Shown here piece after piece: positions 16,539 to 24,208 of a DNA stretch of 64,000 bases. Made by a program: the position numbers and the translations under genes. Origin of the DNA: Pedobacter ghigonis (GTDB lineage: Bacteria > Bacteroidota > Bacteroidia > Sphingobacteriales > Sphingobacteriaceae); NCBI RefSeq assembly GCF_903166585.1, contig NZ_CAESCM010000001.1, forward strand, positions 248,001 through 312,000. The letters run 5' to 3'. Positions within the stretch are counted from its first letter, which is position 1. Each line of letters begins with the position of its first letter. The notes under the pieces were generated by a model. It was not told where the DNA came from, did not search any database, and was given only the letters and a program-made list of their open reading frames with translations.

Positions 16539-18974
16539 TTAAAGTAAATGGTTAACTTTTTTCACAAAAGCATCTAAAGAAAGGCCACAAGACTCCATCT
16601 CAGAAATGAAGGTTTCAAGGCCTTGGTGAAAGGATCCTTCACGGGAGACGTAGTATTCCAGTGCGCGCTTTTCGGGCTTTTCGGTTGAGAATGTCAAATA
16701 CTGCCTGAGTGATACTTCTACACCATAGACTTCTCCCACCAGGCCTCTTCTGATATACACTTCTTTGAATCTACCGCGGCCCCATTTATTATCCAGGGCG
16801 TTGATGGTAAATATTTTTCTTTGTTCAACTGCGTTTAGCGAAAGCAAAGCGGATACCTGGGTATAGTTCTCTTTAAATTTGCCCTGATCTAAGAGGCATA
16901 TGGTATCTGAGTTGGCAATGATGCTGTCTTTTACGATAGCATTGCCTATAATATCCCCCAGTTCCTGAGTAACCACAATTGCCTCACCCCAAAATTTACG
17001 CACCGTTTTATACATGTAAACCAGGTAGGACGCCATTAGCGGAGAGGCAATTGCCTTCCATGCTTCTTCTAAAATCAATGCTTTTCTCTGCTGGCTACGA
17101 TGGCGCATCTTTTGTAAAAAAACATCCATAATGATTAGGGTGACAATGGGAAAGAGCACTTTATGTTCGCGGATAGCGTCGATTTCGAAAACGATGAAAG
17201 GTTCAGAAAACAAAGAATCATCTACCTGCTGGTTGAGCAGGGTTCCGAATTCCCCATCAGAGCAGAACTTTTTAAGCACATAGCGGTATTCATCCAAATC
17301 AAAGCTTATCCTTTCTTCTTTCTTGATCTGCGCAATCTTTTCCAGTGAATAGGTGTAAAAAGAGTCAAAATCCAAAGGGGCTGGGTGTGCTAAGGAGAAA
17401 TGGTGGGCGTAGTAGGCCGAGATTACCCCGGAGATCACCGTATCCTCCACCTGGGATACTTCCCCATTCGCCCCGCGTAAAAGCAGGCAAATCAAAGTTT
17501 TTAAAAAGTCTTTCTTTTCAATATTATACTCAAGTTTAGAAATAGCGAAAGGGTTCATGGTAATGGGATGCTCTTCACTGTAGGTAAGATACCTGCCATT
17601 GAAGTATGCACACAGGCCGCTATAAGAGTGCCCGGTATCCACAATGACCACATCCATGTTGTAGCCCATATACTGCTGAATGAGCGCGTTCATAAAAAAG
17701 GATTTTCCAGATCCCGATCCACCAAGTACGAATTTCGAGCGGTTAGAAATCCTTCCACTTCTCATGGGCATATCCGCCGGGTCTATCCCTACCGGAACGC
17801 CTTGCCTATCGGTAAAGTGGATCAAAAAATCACTCTTTTCACTTTCGGGAAGCCTTTCTTTAAACATCAGACATACCGCTGCCTGGCAGCTTAACAGATA
17901 CCAATCATAGCTTTTCAGCGATACGCCGTTTCCAGGAAGAATGGATCGGTAGAGTTCCAACTGGTTGTAGGCGTTTCTAGAGGGAATAATTCCGCTGGAG
18001 AAAAGAGAAGATTCAATGTAGTTGACCGCTTTAGCAAGATCAGCTTCTTTAGCGCATAGCAGCATATTGTAATGGGCATTGACCAGCAGCTGGTTTTCCC
18101 TTGCCACCTCTACGAGCAGTTTATCAATATCCTCTACGCACATCTGGTTTGCAGGATCGGGAATCCCTGCATGGCGTTTACGCTTGAGTGAAAGCTTGTT
18201 CAGGGTTAATCCTTGATGGGGAATTTCCAGTAGCTGATTATAAATTAAGCAGTCGTAGCTGGGTAATTGATGCAAAAAGTAAAGGTTATCTAAAGGAAAA
18301 TCATTGAAAGCCTTTCCATCGCTTTTCTCTTTGAAAGTGCCAAGGCTCATTGGGAGGTCTATTGCATCAATATCGATTAGCGAAATACTTTTGATATGCT
18401 TTTCACCAATTTCAAGACCATCTTCTTTGGCTTTAAGGTTGTTAAGGACAATCTGTGGGGAGGAAAAGTCCATGGCTAATATTCGCTTAATCAGCCCGTT
18501 GATTTCTTTTTCTTTAAGCAGCACAGGGTCAAGGCCATTTTGATGTAGAAGATCAATCACCTTGGTCACTTTGGAACTAAAATCAGCTATGGCTTTAGCG
18601 TCATAGACATAAAAGTTTCCTTTTTTAATGAGCCGGGTAAGGGTCAGATAGGTGGTAATTTTCGTGTATGATCTGCCACTAAAATGATCGTTGTAACTTT
18701 GCTGCAAAAATTCATCACTGTTTTCCGCCTGGTAGCGAAGCGAGGAAAATATATCCTGTTTCTGGATGATATGTCCCTCTCCCAAGATCTTGATCATATT
18801 GATCAATAAGAGATGAAAAGCGAGGTAGGCAGTCCCATCAGCAGAATACTGGAGCACGGGGTTGGTCATTTTAATAATTACAGAAAAATCCCCACGCTCA
18901 CCATAAAGCAGATCGATGTCTGCTGACGGGGCAATGCCGCAGTAAGGAAGCTCAAAGGTTTGCTTTGTTTTCAT
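16539..18974 (-). CDS. traG: Conjugation ATPase TraG (VirB4-like)
   Basis: 811 residues. The N-terminal half is the CagE/TrbE-like domain; the C-terminal half is the ATPase with Walker A GGSGSGKS (418-425) and Walker B ALILEEAW (about 648). The segment VVIVDTGHSYSGLC and EAIVVTQELGDI after the Walker B site are typical of the Bacteroidetes TraG family. It powers assembly of the secretion channel at the inner membrane. Length is normal (about 800-850). Its start overlaps the traF stop by 23 bases. Confidence 0.95.
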   Translation of the reverse strand: MKTKQTFELPYCGIAPSADIDLLYGERGDFSVIIKMTNPVLQYSADGTAYLAFHLLLINMIKILGEGHIIQKQDIFSSLRYQAENSDEFLQQSYNDHFSGRSYTKITTYLTLTRLIKKGNFYVYDAKAIADFSSKVTKVIDLLHQNGLDPVLLKEKEINGLIKRILAMDFSSPQIVLNNLKAKEDGLEIGEKHIKSISLIDIDAIDLPMSLGTFKEKSDGKAFNDFPLDNLYFLHQLPSYDCLIYNQLLEIPHQGLTLNKLSLKRKRHAGIPDPANQMCVEDIDKLLVEVARENQLLVNAHYNMLLCAKEADLAKAVNYIESSLFSSGIIPSRNAYNQLELYRSILPGNGVSLKSYDWYLLSCQAAVCLMFKERLPESEKSDFLIHFTDRQGVPVGIDPADMPMRSGRISNRSKFVLGGSGSGKSFFMNALIQQYMGYNMDVVIVDTGHSYSGLCAYFNGRYLTYSEEHPITMNPFAISKLEYNIEKKDFLKTLICLLLRGANGEVSQVEDTVISGVISAYYAHHFSLAHPAPLDFDSFYTYSLEKIAQIKKEERISFDLDEYRYVLKKFCSDGEFGTLLNQQVDDSLFSEPFIVFEIDAIREHKVLFPIVTLIIMDVFLQKMRHRSQQRKALILEEAWKAIASPLMASYLVYMYKTVRKFWGEAIVVTQELGDIIGNAIVKDSIIANSDTICLLDQGKFKENYTQVSALLSLNAVEQRKIFTINALDNKWGRGRFKEVYIRRGLVGEVYGVEVSLRQYLTFSTEKPEKRALEYYVSREGSFHQGLETFISEMESCGLSLDAFVKKVNHLL

Positions 18975-19260
18975 AACGGATTTTTATGTTTAGGGGTTGA
19001 ATGAAAATGCCATTGTGCCGGGATTTACTGTGCAATCCTTTTTTTTGCTGGGAGAGGATGTAGTAAAGCATTCCACCTACGCTACTAAGGGCAACTACGG
19101 ATCCCAGGTACATGTTGATAAAAGCCCCACTTATCCCACCAAGCACTAGCCCCGCCACTAGCGCCACTGCCCCCCAGGCAATGAACTTCCCTTTAAGGCC
19201 TTTATAAGTTAAGGGCTTCTGGAGCCCCTTGTAAACTGGAAAAGTTTTCGCTGCATTCAT
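18952..19260 (-). CDS. traF: Conjugative transposon protein TraF (DUF4133, VirB3-like)
   Basis: 102 residues. The start FPVYKGLQKPLTYKGLKGKF and the two adjacent membrane helices (about 27-48 and 50-70) are diagnostic for DUF4133, the VirB3-like partner of the VirB4 ATPase. The C-terminus is basic and cytoplasmic. It overlaps traE by four bases and traG by 23 bases, consistent with tight stoichiometric co-translation. Confidence 0.92.
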   Translation of the reverse strand: MNAAKTFPVYKGLQKPLTYKGLKGKFIAWGAVALVAGLVLGGISGAFINMYLGSVVALSSVGGMLYYILSQQKKGLHSKSRHNGIFIQPLNIKIRYENKANL

Positions 19261-19568
19261 ACGCCAAAAAATGCTTTGATGACCACCGAAACCAGTACCA
19301 GAAAAAGGCAGGAGCCTCCCCAGCTCATCACTTCCTTGTTGATATCGCGGTCACCCGAATTCCACTTGATATACACCATTACCCCGCCGATAAGCCCCAC
19401 GACTGCGCCAATTCCCAGGATCAAATTTCCAACGGGGTCGACGTAACTGGTCAGCGAAGAAGTTGCGGCATTAATCCCTGTAGTACCTCCGCCTTGGGCG
19501 AAGAGTGAGCTAGCGCAAAGCAGGCCGGTAGCACAGAGAAAGAATCTTTTTGTTTTTTGAATGTTCAT
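19257..19568 (-). CDS. traE: Conjugative transposon protein TraE (DUF4134, pilin-like)
   Basis: 103 residues with a signal peptide ending at FAQ (about 25). Two membrane helices flank the short loop VYIKWNSGDRDINKEVMSWGGS, which is the DUF4134 signature. By size and topology the family corresponds to VirB2-like pilin subunits, an inference from type IV systems generally. A second copy of the family lies directly upstream at 19599-19910. Confidence 0.92.
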   Translation of the reverse strand: MNIQKTKRFFLCATGLLCASSLFAQGGGTTGINAATSSLTSYVDPVGNLILGIGAVVGLIGGVMVYIKWNSGDRDINKEVMSWGGSCLFLVLVSVVIKAFFGV

Positions 19569-19598
19569 GATTTTAAAGTTTAGAGTTTGTTGAATGAG

Positions 19599-19910
19599 TT
19601 ATAGGCCAAATAGCCCGCGCAGGAATACCGAGCAGAGTAAAAGGAAAAGGCTGGAAAAAAACCAGCCCATCACCTGGGCATCGATGTGATGGCGGCCAGA
19701 TTGCCAGTTAAGATATACCCGGAGCCCGCCCAGCATGCCCACGATCGCACCTGTTACAAGACTGAGATCTGAAAAACTGTAATAATAGCCACGCATGGAA
19801 GAACTGGCCTGGTAAAATTCTTTGATGCCAGGGGGATCTTGTAAAGCCAGCATGATTGGTCGGGCGGCGATCCCTATCTGTAAAAAGGATAAAGCTTTAA
19901 TGCGGTACAT
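19599..19910 (-). CDS. Second DUF4134 (TraE-like) protein
   Basis: 103 residues. The second half (VTGAIVGMLGGLRVYLNWQS, then GRHHIDAQVMGWFFSSLFLL) lines up with TraE over both membrane helices and the loop, including the conserved Trp-x-Ser-Gly and Val-Met-x-Trp. It differs in lacking a classic signal peptide: the N-terminus is weakly hydrophobic with a Tyr-rich stretch (MRGYYYSFSDLS). It could be a minor subunit capping or anchoring the major pilin. It is 30 bases upstream of traE. Confidence 0.8.
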   Translation of the reverse strand: MYRIKALSFLQIGIAARPIMLALQDPPGIKEFYQASSSMRGYYYSFSDLSLVTGAIVGMLGGLRVYLNWQSGRHHIDAQVMGWFFSSLFLLLCSVFLRGLFGL

Positions 19911-19921
19911 AGGGATAAAAC

Positions 19922-20239
19922 TTAAGCAGGGATCTGCCGGGTGAAAAGGATCGCATCTTTAGCTGCCAGATCCAGTAACTCCCCGAAAAGGACTCCCCCA
20001 GAGCTGCTAACTGCTCCGGAACTTAGTAGCTCTGTGGGCTGGGATTCATCCCTAGCCGGCGTTAGGCTATAAGCGGTAGCATCAATAGGATCTTCCAAAT
20101 CCGCAAGCGAGATAGTTAGTGAACCGCCGCCGGGCTGATCCATAGTCTTAGACCTTAAGAGATCAAAAGCGACATTGGCTAGATAATAAAGGAGATAAAC
20201 TGCTCCAAGGCAGTAAATAAATGGTGTCCAGTTGGTCAT
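19922..20239 (-). CDS. Small single-pass membrane protein (TraC/TraD position)
   Basis: 105 residues with one N-terminal membrane helix (FIYCLGAVYLLYYLANVAF) and a polar, acidic C-terminal part (SLADLEDPIDATAYSL). No known domain recognised. It lies between the ParA-like gene and the TraE genes, where Bacteroidetes operons usually have TraB, TraC or TraD; none of these is otherwise present. It starts 28 bases downstream of the ParA-like stop, so it is clearly in the operon. Confidence 0.6.
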   Translation of the reverse strand: MTNWTPFIYCLGAVYLLYYLANVAFDLLRSKTMDQPGGGSLTISLADLEDPIDATAYSLTPARDESQPTELLSSGAVSSSGGVLFGELLDLAAKDAILFTRQIPA

Positions 20240-20267
20240 GATAAAAAAATTTAGGGTTAATAAATGG

Positions 20268-20894
20268 TTATTCTTTTTTAGTCAGGTAAAGCGAGTAAAT
20301 CAAATCCAGGGTAGCGCAGTAGCGGTCAATCAATGCTGGTGGCAGTTGCAAAGAGCTGATACGTTGAAAACCGATATGTTCGCCAATGCCAGGACATAAT
20401 GGGGCAATCTGCCGCAATAGCGCATCGATTTCCGGCTTAAATTCATATGCCGCTGAGCTAACAATGCGGTTAGGCAGGAAAAGCATTTCAAGGTGTTGTT
20501 TAATCCTGCGTGCAAGGCTGGCAAAGTAAATGGAGGAATTTAGGGTTGGGCTGTCGTAACAAAACGGGCAGATCAGGATTTGCAGCTCAGAGAAAACGCT
20601 CAAAATCCGCTCATCATGCATACTAGAAGAAAGTTCGATTAAAATGTAAGCATCTACGGATGCAAGTCTTGCAAACAAAAGCGCAAAACGATCTAGATCG
20701 CAGTGAAAATATTCAAAAGGCAACTTGTGCTCTAGTATGCGAGACCTTTCAAAAAGCAGCCCCAATGCTCCCTCGGTTTGCATATCCACCAGATAAATTT
20801 TCTTTTTTTCCTTGCCGGCGAGATAATTAGCTAAGAGTAAAAGTAAGGTGCTCTTGCCCGTACCTGGCTTGACATTGCCAAATGCGATAACCAT
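20268..20894 (-). CDS. ParA-like P-loop ATPase (TraA position)
   Basis: 208 residues. KPGTGKST (9-16) is a deviant Walker A motif of the ParA/MinD class, although the signature second Lys position is Pro-Gly instead of Gly-Gly. LVDMQTEGALGLLFE is the equivalent of the DxQ switch, and AYILIELSSSMHD is a weak Walker B equivalent where Asp is replaced by Glu. In Bacteroidetes conjugative elements TraA is such an ATPase. It may help recruit the relaxosome or maintain the excised circle. No ParB-like partner is seen. Confidence 0.75.
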   Translation of the reverse strand: MVIAFGNVKPGTGKSTLLLLLANYLAGKEKKKIYLVDMQTEGALGLLFERSRILEHKLPFEYFHCDLDRFALLFARLASVDAYILIELSSSMHDERILSVFSELQILICPFCYDSPTLNSSIYFASLARRIKQHLEMLFLPNRIVSSAAYEFKPEIDALLRQIAPLCPGIGEHIGFQRISSLQLPPALIDRYCATLDLIYSLYLTKKE

Positions 20895-20941
20895 AAGTCA
20901 AAGAATTAGTAGGTGAAAAATTAATGCAATTTGTCTTTGGC

Positions 20942-21925
20942 CTAGCGCTGATGACTGGGCGTTAATGCAGGTGACTGCTGCTTTAAGCTACCCATGAAAT
21001 AATGAAGATCGGCAAGCTCCTCGCCGGCGAAAAGCTGAGCGGTATGGTGGTCAATAAGTATGAAACCGGTAACCGTTTTCTTTGAAAAAAGATAAACGAC
21101 TTCCAAATTGGCAGCTGAATGCAAAAAATCAGCAAGATCCGATCGGTAGGCAACAATTTTCCGCCACGCCCCACCAGGGCCCAGCTGATAAAGCGGTTCG
21201 GGCTTTCTATTATGGATAAGCATAGCGCTGGAAATAAATGATTTGATCTCCTCTATTCTTTTAAAATCTGCTTTAGCGGCTGAAAGGCGGCTCAGTAACG
21301 CATCACTTGGAATTCTAATTAAGGTCTTCCCATATTTACGCACTAAAAAGTTGTCTTTATGGCTAAAGAAGCGGTACCCTTTTTGTTTAAATAAGGTTTC
21401 GAGTTGATCCGTACTACTGCAGCGGTATTTGATTAGCCGAGAAATATCTTCCTCAAAAGACTTAGCCTCATCCACCCCAAAGATCCGGTTTAGCTCAGTC
21501 ACTGCACGCATTCGGTCAAAAGAATCAGAAATCTTACTTCCGTCTAACCTTACATCGGTAGAAACAATATGAATATGCCGGTTAGGGGTATCAGTATGCA
21601 GAAAAATCAAATAAGGTTGCCTTTTATACCCCATCGCCTCTAGCCATTTGTGGGCAATATCTAAAAATACCTGTTTATCCATTTGCGCCCCTTTAGTAGA
21701 TAGCACCGCATGGAACTGGTCAAAATGGCTTCTGGTATTTAGTGAGGCAATTGCGCCAAAATAATGTTCAATGTCAATAGAGCGGATAAAGGAATAGGCT
21801 TTCAATAAATCCATATTTCTCACGCTAAGCAGCTCGGCTGCACTGGCATTTACTTTGTCCATATTATAGCTCACCGCTGGAAACCCATTAGCCTTGGTAA
21901 ATAGCCGCACTATTACTGCATTCAT
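20942..21925 (-). CDS. Relaxase/mobilization nuclease (MOBP-type)
   Basis: 327 residues. The N-terminal Tyr20 in AVSYNMDKV is the candidate nicking residue. The metal-binding three-His motif is YLIFLHTDTPNRHIHIVSTDV (His110, His117, His119). These mark the Relaxase/MobA family that nicks oriT and stays bound to the transferred strand. The C-terminal half is basic and without a helicase domain, as usual for MOBP enzymes. It starts inside the stop of the mobilization accessory gene (four-base overlap). Confidence 0.9.
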   Translation of the reverse strand: MNAVIVRLFTKANGFPAVSYNMDKVNASAAELLSVRNMDLLKAYSFIRSIDIEHYFGAIASLNTRSHFDQFHAVLSTKGAQMDKQVFLDIAHKWLEAMGYKRQPYLIFLHTDTPNRHIHIVSTDVRLDGSKISDSFDRMRAVTELNRIFGVDEAKSFEEDISRLIKYRCSSTDQLETLFKQKGYRFFSHKDNFLVRKYGKTLIRIPSDALLSRLSAAKADFKRIEEIKSFISSAMLIHNRKPEPLYQLGPGGAWRKIVAYRSDLADFLHSAANLEVVYLFSKKTVTGFILIDHHTAQLFAGEELADLHYFMGSLKQQSPALTPSHQR

Positions 21926-22317
21926 AAGTTATTTCTTTTTCTGTCCATTCTAATCATCATCATCCTGATTGCTTTGGTAAGACACTCTGTTACTGCATCA
22001 GATTCCTGGGCGATTAATTTTAGCCGAAAGCACCGCTCTTCTTTTATCTCATCCATTGGCACTATGACTAGCTCTTCACTTATTTTTTGCAGCTGACCAT
22101 GGATCCGGGATAAATCTGCACCGATTTGGGTGAATACCTGTAGCAAGGTAGAGGGGTTAACATCAAGCGTTGAACCATAGATAAGTTCCTGCCTGATGAG
22201 TTCTGATATGGAAATGCCTATTGGGGTTACGAAGGCAATGAGCCTGGAATATTCATGATCACTTAAATAACATCGTACCGGATTTCCACGGCGACCGGAT
22301 CTTTTTGCTCTAGTCAT
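21922..22317 (-). CDS. Mobilization accessory protein (MobC/RHH type)
   Basis: 131 residues with a very basic start (TRAKRSGRRGNPVRCYLSDHE) and a ribbon-helix-helix-like segment (RCYLSDHEYSRLIAFVTPIG, then ISISELIRQELI). A helical part with GADLSRIHGQLQKI follows, the pattern of MobC proteins that bind oriT and help the relaxase. It is coupled to the relaxase gene by a four-base overlap. The 126 bases upstream are the best place to look for oriT. Confidence 0.8.
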   Translation of the reverse strand: MTRAKRSGRRGNPVRCYLSDHEYSRLIAFVTPIGISISELIRQELIYGSTLDVNPSTLLQVFTQIGADLSRIHGQLQKISEELVIVPMDEIKEERCFRLKLIAQESDAVTECLTKAIRMMMIRMDRKRNNL

Positions 22318-22443
22318 AAATGATAAAGTTTAGCGTAATAGAATTTTGTGAATTGAGGTGAGCTTGGAAATCAGCCACTGATGGCTTGAGAAAACATGTT
22401 GGTTATGATAGCTTTGGTTGTCCTTAGATATTCTTCTTTCTAT
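22318..22443. other. Candidate oriT region
   Basis: Non-coding 126 bases between the primase-like gene and the mobilization accessory gene. It has a small hairpin, AGCCA-CTGA-TGGCT, at 22373-22386. Origins of transfer commonly lie next to the accessory/relaxase genes and have an inverted repeat before the nick site. The nick site itself cannot be read from sequence. Confidence 0.3.
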
Positions 22444-23391
22444 TTACCGTCCAGTTTTTCTATAAAGATTTATATTCTGATCTGTATCCGATTTTACTGC
22501 CCCCTTCAGCCGATGCTGAATCATTTCATTATAATCATTATAACCTTGGTAAATCACAGAACAGTCTTTACTATAGCTCAGCTTATTTAAAAACTCCTCG
22601 CTTGATTTTCTTCCTGAAGGATCATGATCAAAAAATATTTCAACCTGAGCGTATTCGCTGGCTTTTTGTATTGCGGGCTTTAAAAAAGAAACTGAATTTA
22701 AAATCAAAGCACTTGCTCTGTTTTCCGGGTACTCAATTCTCCAACTTAAAAAATCCATCATCCCTTCAAAGACTGTAAGCTTATCGGGATCTCCGGAAAT
22801 AAAGCTCATTGATTTTTTACCAAGACACCCTTTAAACAACCTGTTTCTTACCTCCCATCCTCCAAGATCATTCTGCCAGCCAGCAGAAAATAATTCTTTT
22901 CTATCCCCATTGTCCTTTTTAATGCTGTAATAAACTTCTTTAATAAATCCACCTGCAACTGCTGAAATTCCTCTTTGTGCCAGGTAATCACTGATAGCAG
23001 GGTTCCCTCCCAATTCTCTTACCTCCCTAACTAAATAAGAAGGATGTTTTAAAGGTATTTCGATTTGAGCTGGCTTGGCTTTGAGTGGTATAGCATCAGG
23101 ATTCCCATAGGCTTCGAGTAATTTCCCTATCGATTCACGAAAAGAAAGTGCAGGCCAGTAGCTCAAGGCAAAATCAATTACATTTCCTCCCTTAGCTAGG
23201 CCATGATCATACCAGATACCTAGCTTTTCGTTCACGCAAAATGAAGGCATAGTATCACTATCGCGGAGCATGGAAAGATAAAAAAGTTCTCCTGCAGACC
23301 GCTTAAGCGGCTGATAACCTAGTTTTGAAAGCAGAGTTACAAGGTCGGTTTCTTCCCTAATCTTGTTAAGATCGTATCTATTTTCTTCCAT
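22444..23391 (-). CDS. Toprim-domain primase-like protein
   Basis: 315 residues. The N-terminal 100 residues follow the CHC2 zinc-finger primase layout (MPSFCVNEKLGIWYDHGLAK, then GGNVIDFAL), but the zinc-binding Cys/His set is missing: only Cys52 remains. The C-terminal part is a toprim domain with Glu209 and Asp213 in VFEGMMDF and Asp255/Asp257 in FFDHDPSGR. It is the first gene of the leftward operon. It may prime the transferred strand in the recipient, or have become a DNA-binding helper. The structured RNA candidate lies 150 bases upstream. Confidence 0.85.
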   Translation of the reverse strand: MEENRYDLNKIREETDLVTLLSKLGYQPLKRSAGELFYLSMLRDSDTMPSFCVNEKLGIWYDHGLAKGGNVIDFALSYWPALSFRESIGKLLEAYGNPDAIPLKAKPAQIEIPLKHPSYLVREVRELGGNPAISDYLAQRGISAVAGGFIKEVYYSIKKDNGDRKELFSAGWQNDLGGWEVRNRLFKGCLGKKSMSFISGDPDKLTVFEGMMDFLSWRIEYPENRASALILNSVSFLKPAIQKASEYAQVEIFFDHDPSGRKSSEEFLNKLSYSKDCSVIYQGYNDYNEMIQHRLKGAVKSDTDQNINLYRKTGR

Positions 23392-23443
23392 AATGCGGTT
23401 TATTAGCTAGCCCAAAAGCTCCGGATGATTCGTAATTGTAAGA

Positions 23444-23456
23444 CTGACTAAGTCAG
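23444..23456. promoter_or_regulatory. 13-base palindrome upstream of primase-like gene
   Basis: CTGACT-A-AGTCAG is a perfect inverted repeat with one central base, about 55 bases ahead of the primase-like start and downstream of the hairpin terminator. It looks like a dimeric regulator site for the conjugation operon. No regulator gene is adjacent, so the partner is unknown. Confidence 0.35.
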
Positions 23457-23537
23457 GTTGAATGATCAATGCAATCAAACTATAATTATCAAAGCGGTTA
23501 ATGAAAACGTGCCTCTAACTATAGGCAAAGTGAGGGC

Positions 23538-23581
23538 AAAAAAAATGGGCAGAAACGCCATTAGCGCGCCTGCCCATTTTT
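23538..23581 (-). terminator. Strong rho-independent terminator ahead of the conjugation operon
   Basis: Perfect 12-base stem (23541-23552 with 23570-23581; GGGCAG/CTGCCC core) with a 17-base loop that can pair further. Read on the minus strand it ends in eight T residues (A538-545 on plus). It ends the hairpin-rich transcript described next, before the primase-like gene. The plus strand also has five T residues, so weak bidirectional use is possible. Confidence 0.8.
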
Positions 23582-23775
23582 GTATTCAAAACTGAATTAT
23601 TTTTTTCGGAACTACTCACCTCGGCTTCTACAAGCCGGACTCTACAGCCTGCCTCTGCGCTTTCACCCTGAAAACTCAAGGCTTCGCAAAATTTCCCGTG
23701 TTAACAGGATAATGCTTCGTTCCCCAATGTCAAAGACCTTGTCCCAGCCGAGAAACGAAACTTTTCACCGGCGTG
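23538..23775 (-). ncRNA. Candidate structured RNA or attenuated leader
   Basis: No ORF explains this GC-richer block. On the minus strand it folds by eye into successive hairpins: GCCG/CGGC arms (23769-23772 with 23747-23750) enclosing GAAA/TTTC; a six-base stem with loop TAAC (23694-23709); a six-base stem with a four-base loop and G-U pairs (23666-23681); CGGCTT-GTAG-AAGCCG (23622-23637); then the terminator stem. Three stems have exactly six pairs and four-base loops. It lies upstream of, and on the same strand as, the whole conjugation operon. It could be a free small RNA or a leader that stops transcription unless antiterminated. The RNA class is unknown to me. Confidence 0.55.
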
Positions 23776-23887
23776 CATAACAAAGTTTCGACATCTAATT
23801 ATTTTTCTTTCACCATTACGATATACATTGCTAACGATTTATTTTGAAATTGCCTCTCATCTTCTGCATTGGCAATATTTTCTTGGT

Positions 23888-24001
23888 ATGGAACAGATGC
23901 TTTTAAGTCTTTTTGCTCTTGTTTTTTACTTTTTTAATCAGTATGCTATCGTAGCCAGTAAAACAAAATCAAAACAATATGTTACTGTTTTACAATTTTG
24001 A
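23888..24001 (+). CDS. Possible 37-residue membrane peptide
   Basis: ATG start at 23888. The peptide begins MEQMLLSLFALVFYFFNQYA, a single hydrophobic segment, followed by a basic tail (SKTKSKQY). The build is that of small membrane peptides including type I toxins. The surrounding DNA is AT-rich and the opposite strand also has short open frames, so chance is a real possibility. It points away from the conjugation operon. Confidence 0.25.
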   Translation: MEQMLLSLFALVFYFFNQYAIVASKTKSKQYVTVLQF

Positions 24002-24016
24002 AGTTGCTTTTTCAAA

Positions 24017-24139
24017 TTACTGATTTTCACCCCCCGGTTGATTTGTTTCCATGTCAAAGCGATTCATAATTCTGCTCAGTGCATTTATGAGCGTCAATTG
24101 TGATTTAAAATTGAACAGAGCAATAAAAAGTACCGCCAA
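24017..24139 (-). CDS. Possible 40-residue small protein or gene remnant
   Basis: Open from a TTG at 24139 to TAA at 24017. It reads LFIALFNFKSQLTLINALSR, then IMNRFDMETNQPGGENQ: hydrophobic helix, amphipathic helix, then a polar tail. An in-frame stop lies three codons before the TTG. It could be translated with the sorting-signal gene just upstream, or be the C-terminal remnant of a longer gene. I do not recognise it. Confidence 0.3.
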   Translation of the reverse strand: MAVLFIALFNFKSQLTLINALSRIMNRFDMETNQPGGENQ

Positions 24140-24208
24140 CCACTTCTAGAGGTTAGGAGAATAAAACTAGCATCGCTTAAACTACGATAAAAGAAAAAGA
24201 AGGGTTAT

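Larger units (their letters stand above)
3738..23391 (-). mobile_element. Conjugative element core with type B secretion operon, no integrase
   Basis: Nineteen to twenty tightly packed minus-strand genes form a Bacteroidetes conjugation module: primase-like, mobilization, relaxase, ParA-like, TraE x2, TraF, TraG, TraI-position proteins, TraJ, TraK, TraL-position, TraM, TraN, coupling protein, M23 peptidase and ArdC. Many junctions overlap by four bases. All key ATPase motifs are intact. No tyrosine or serine integrase, excisionase or transposase is visible, and no flanking direct repeats were found by eye. The element probably extends to the right at least to the RteC-like genes (to about 31.2 kb). 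It is either an element whose integrase lies elsewhere or one that is now fixed. Confidence 0.65.

Noticed and set aside
20268..20894. Possible partition system from the ParA-like gene
   Set aside because: No ParB gene or centromere-like repeats nearby, and the gene occupies the TraA position of conjugation operons.
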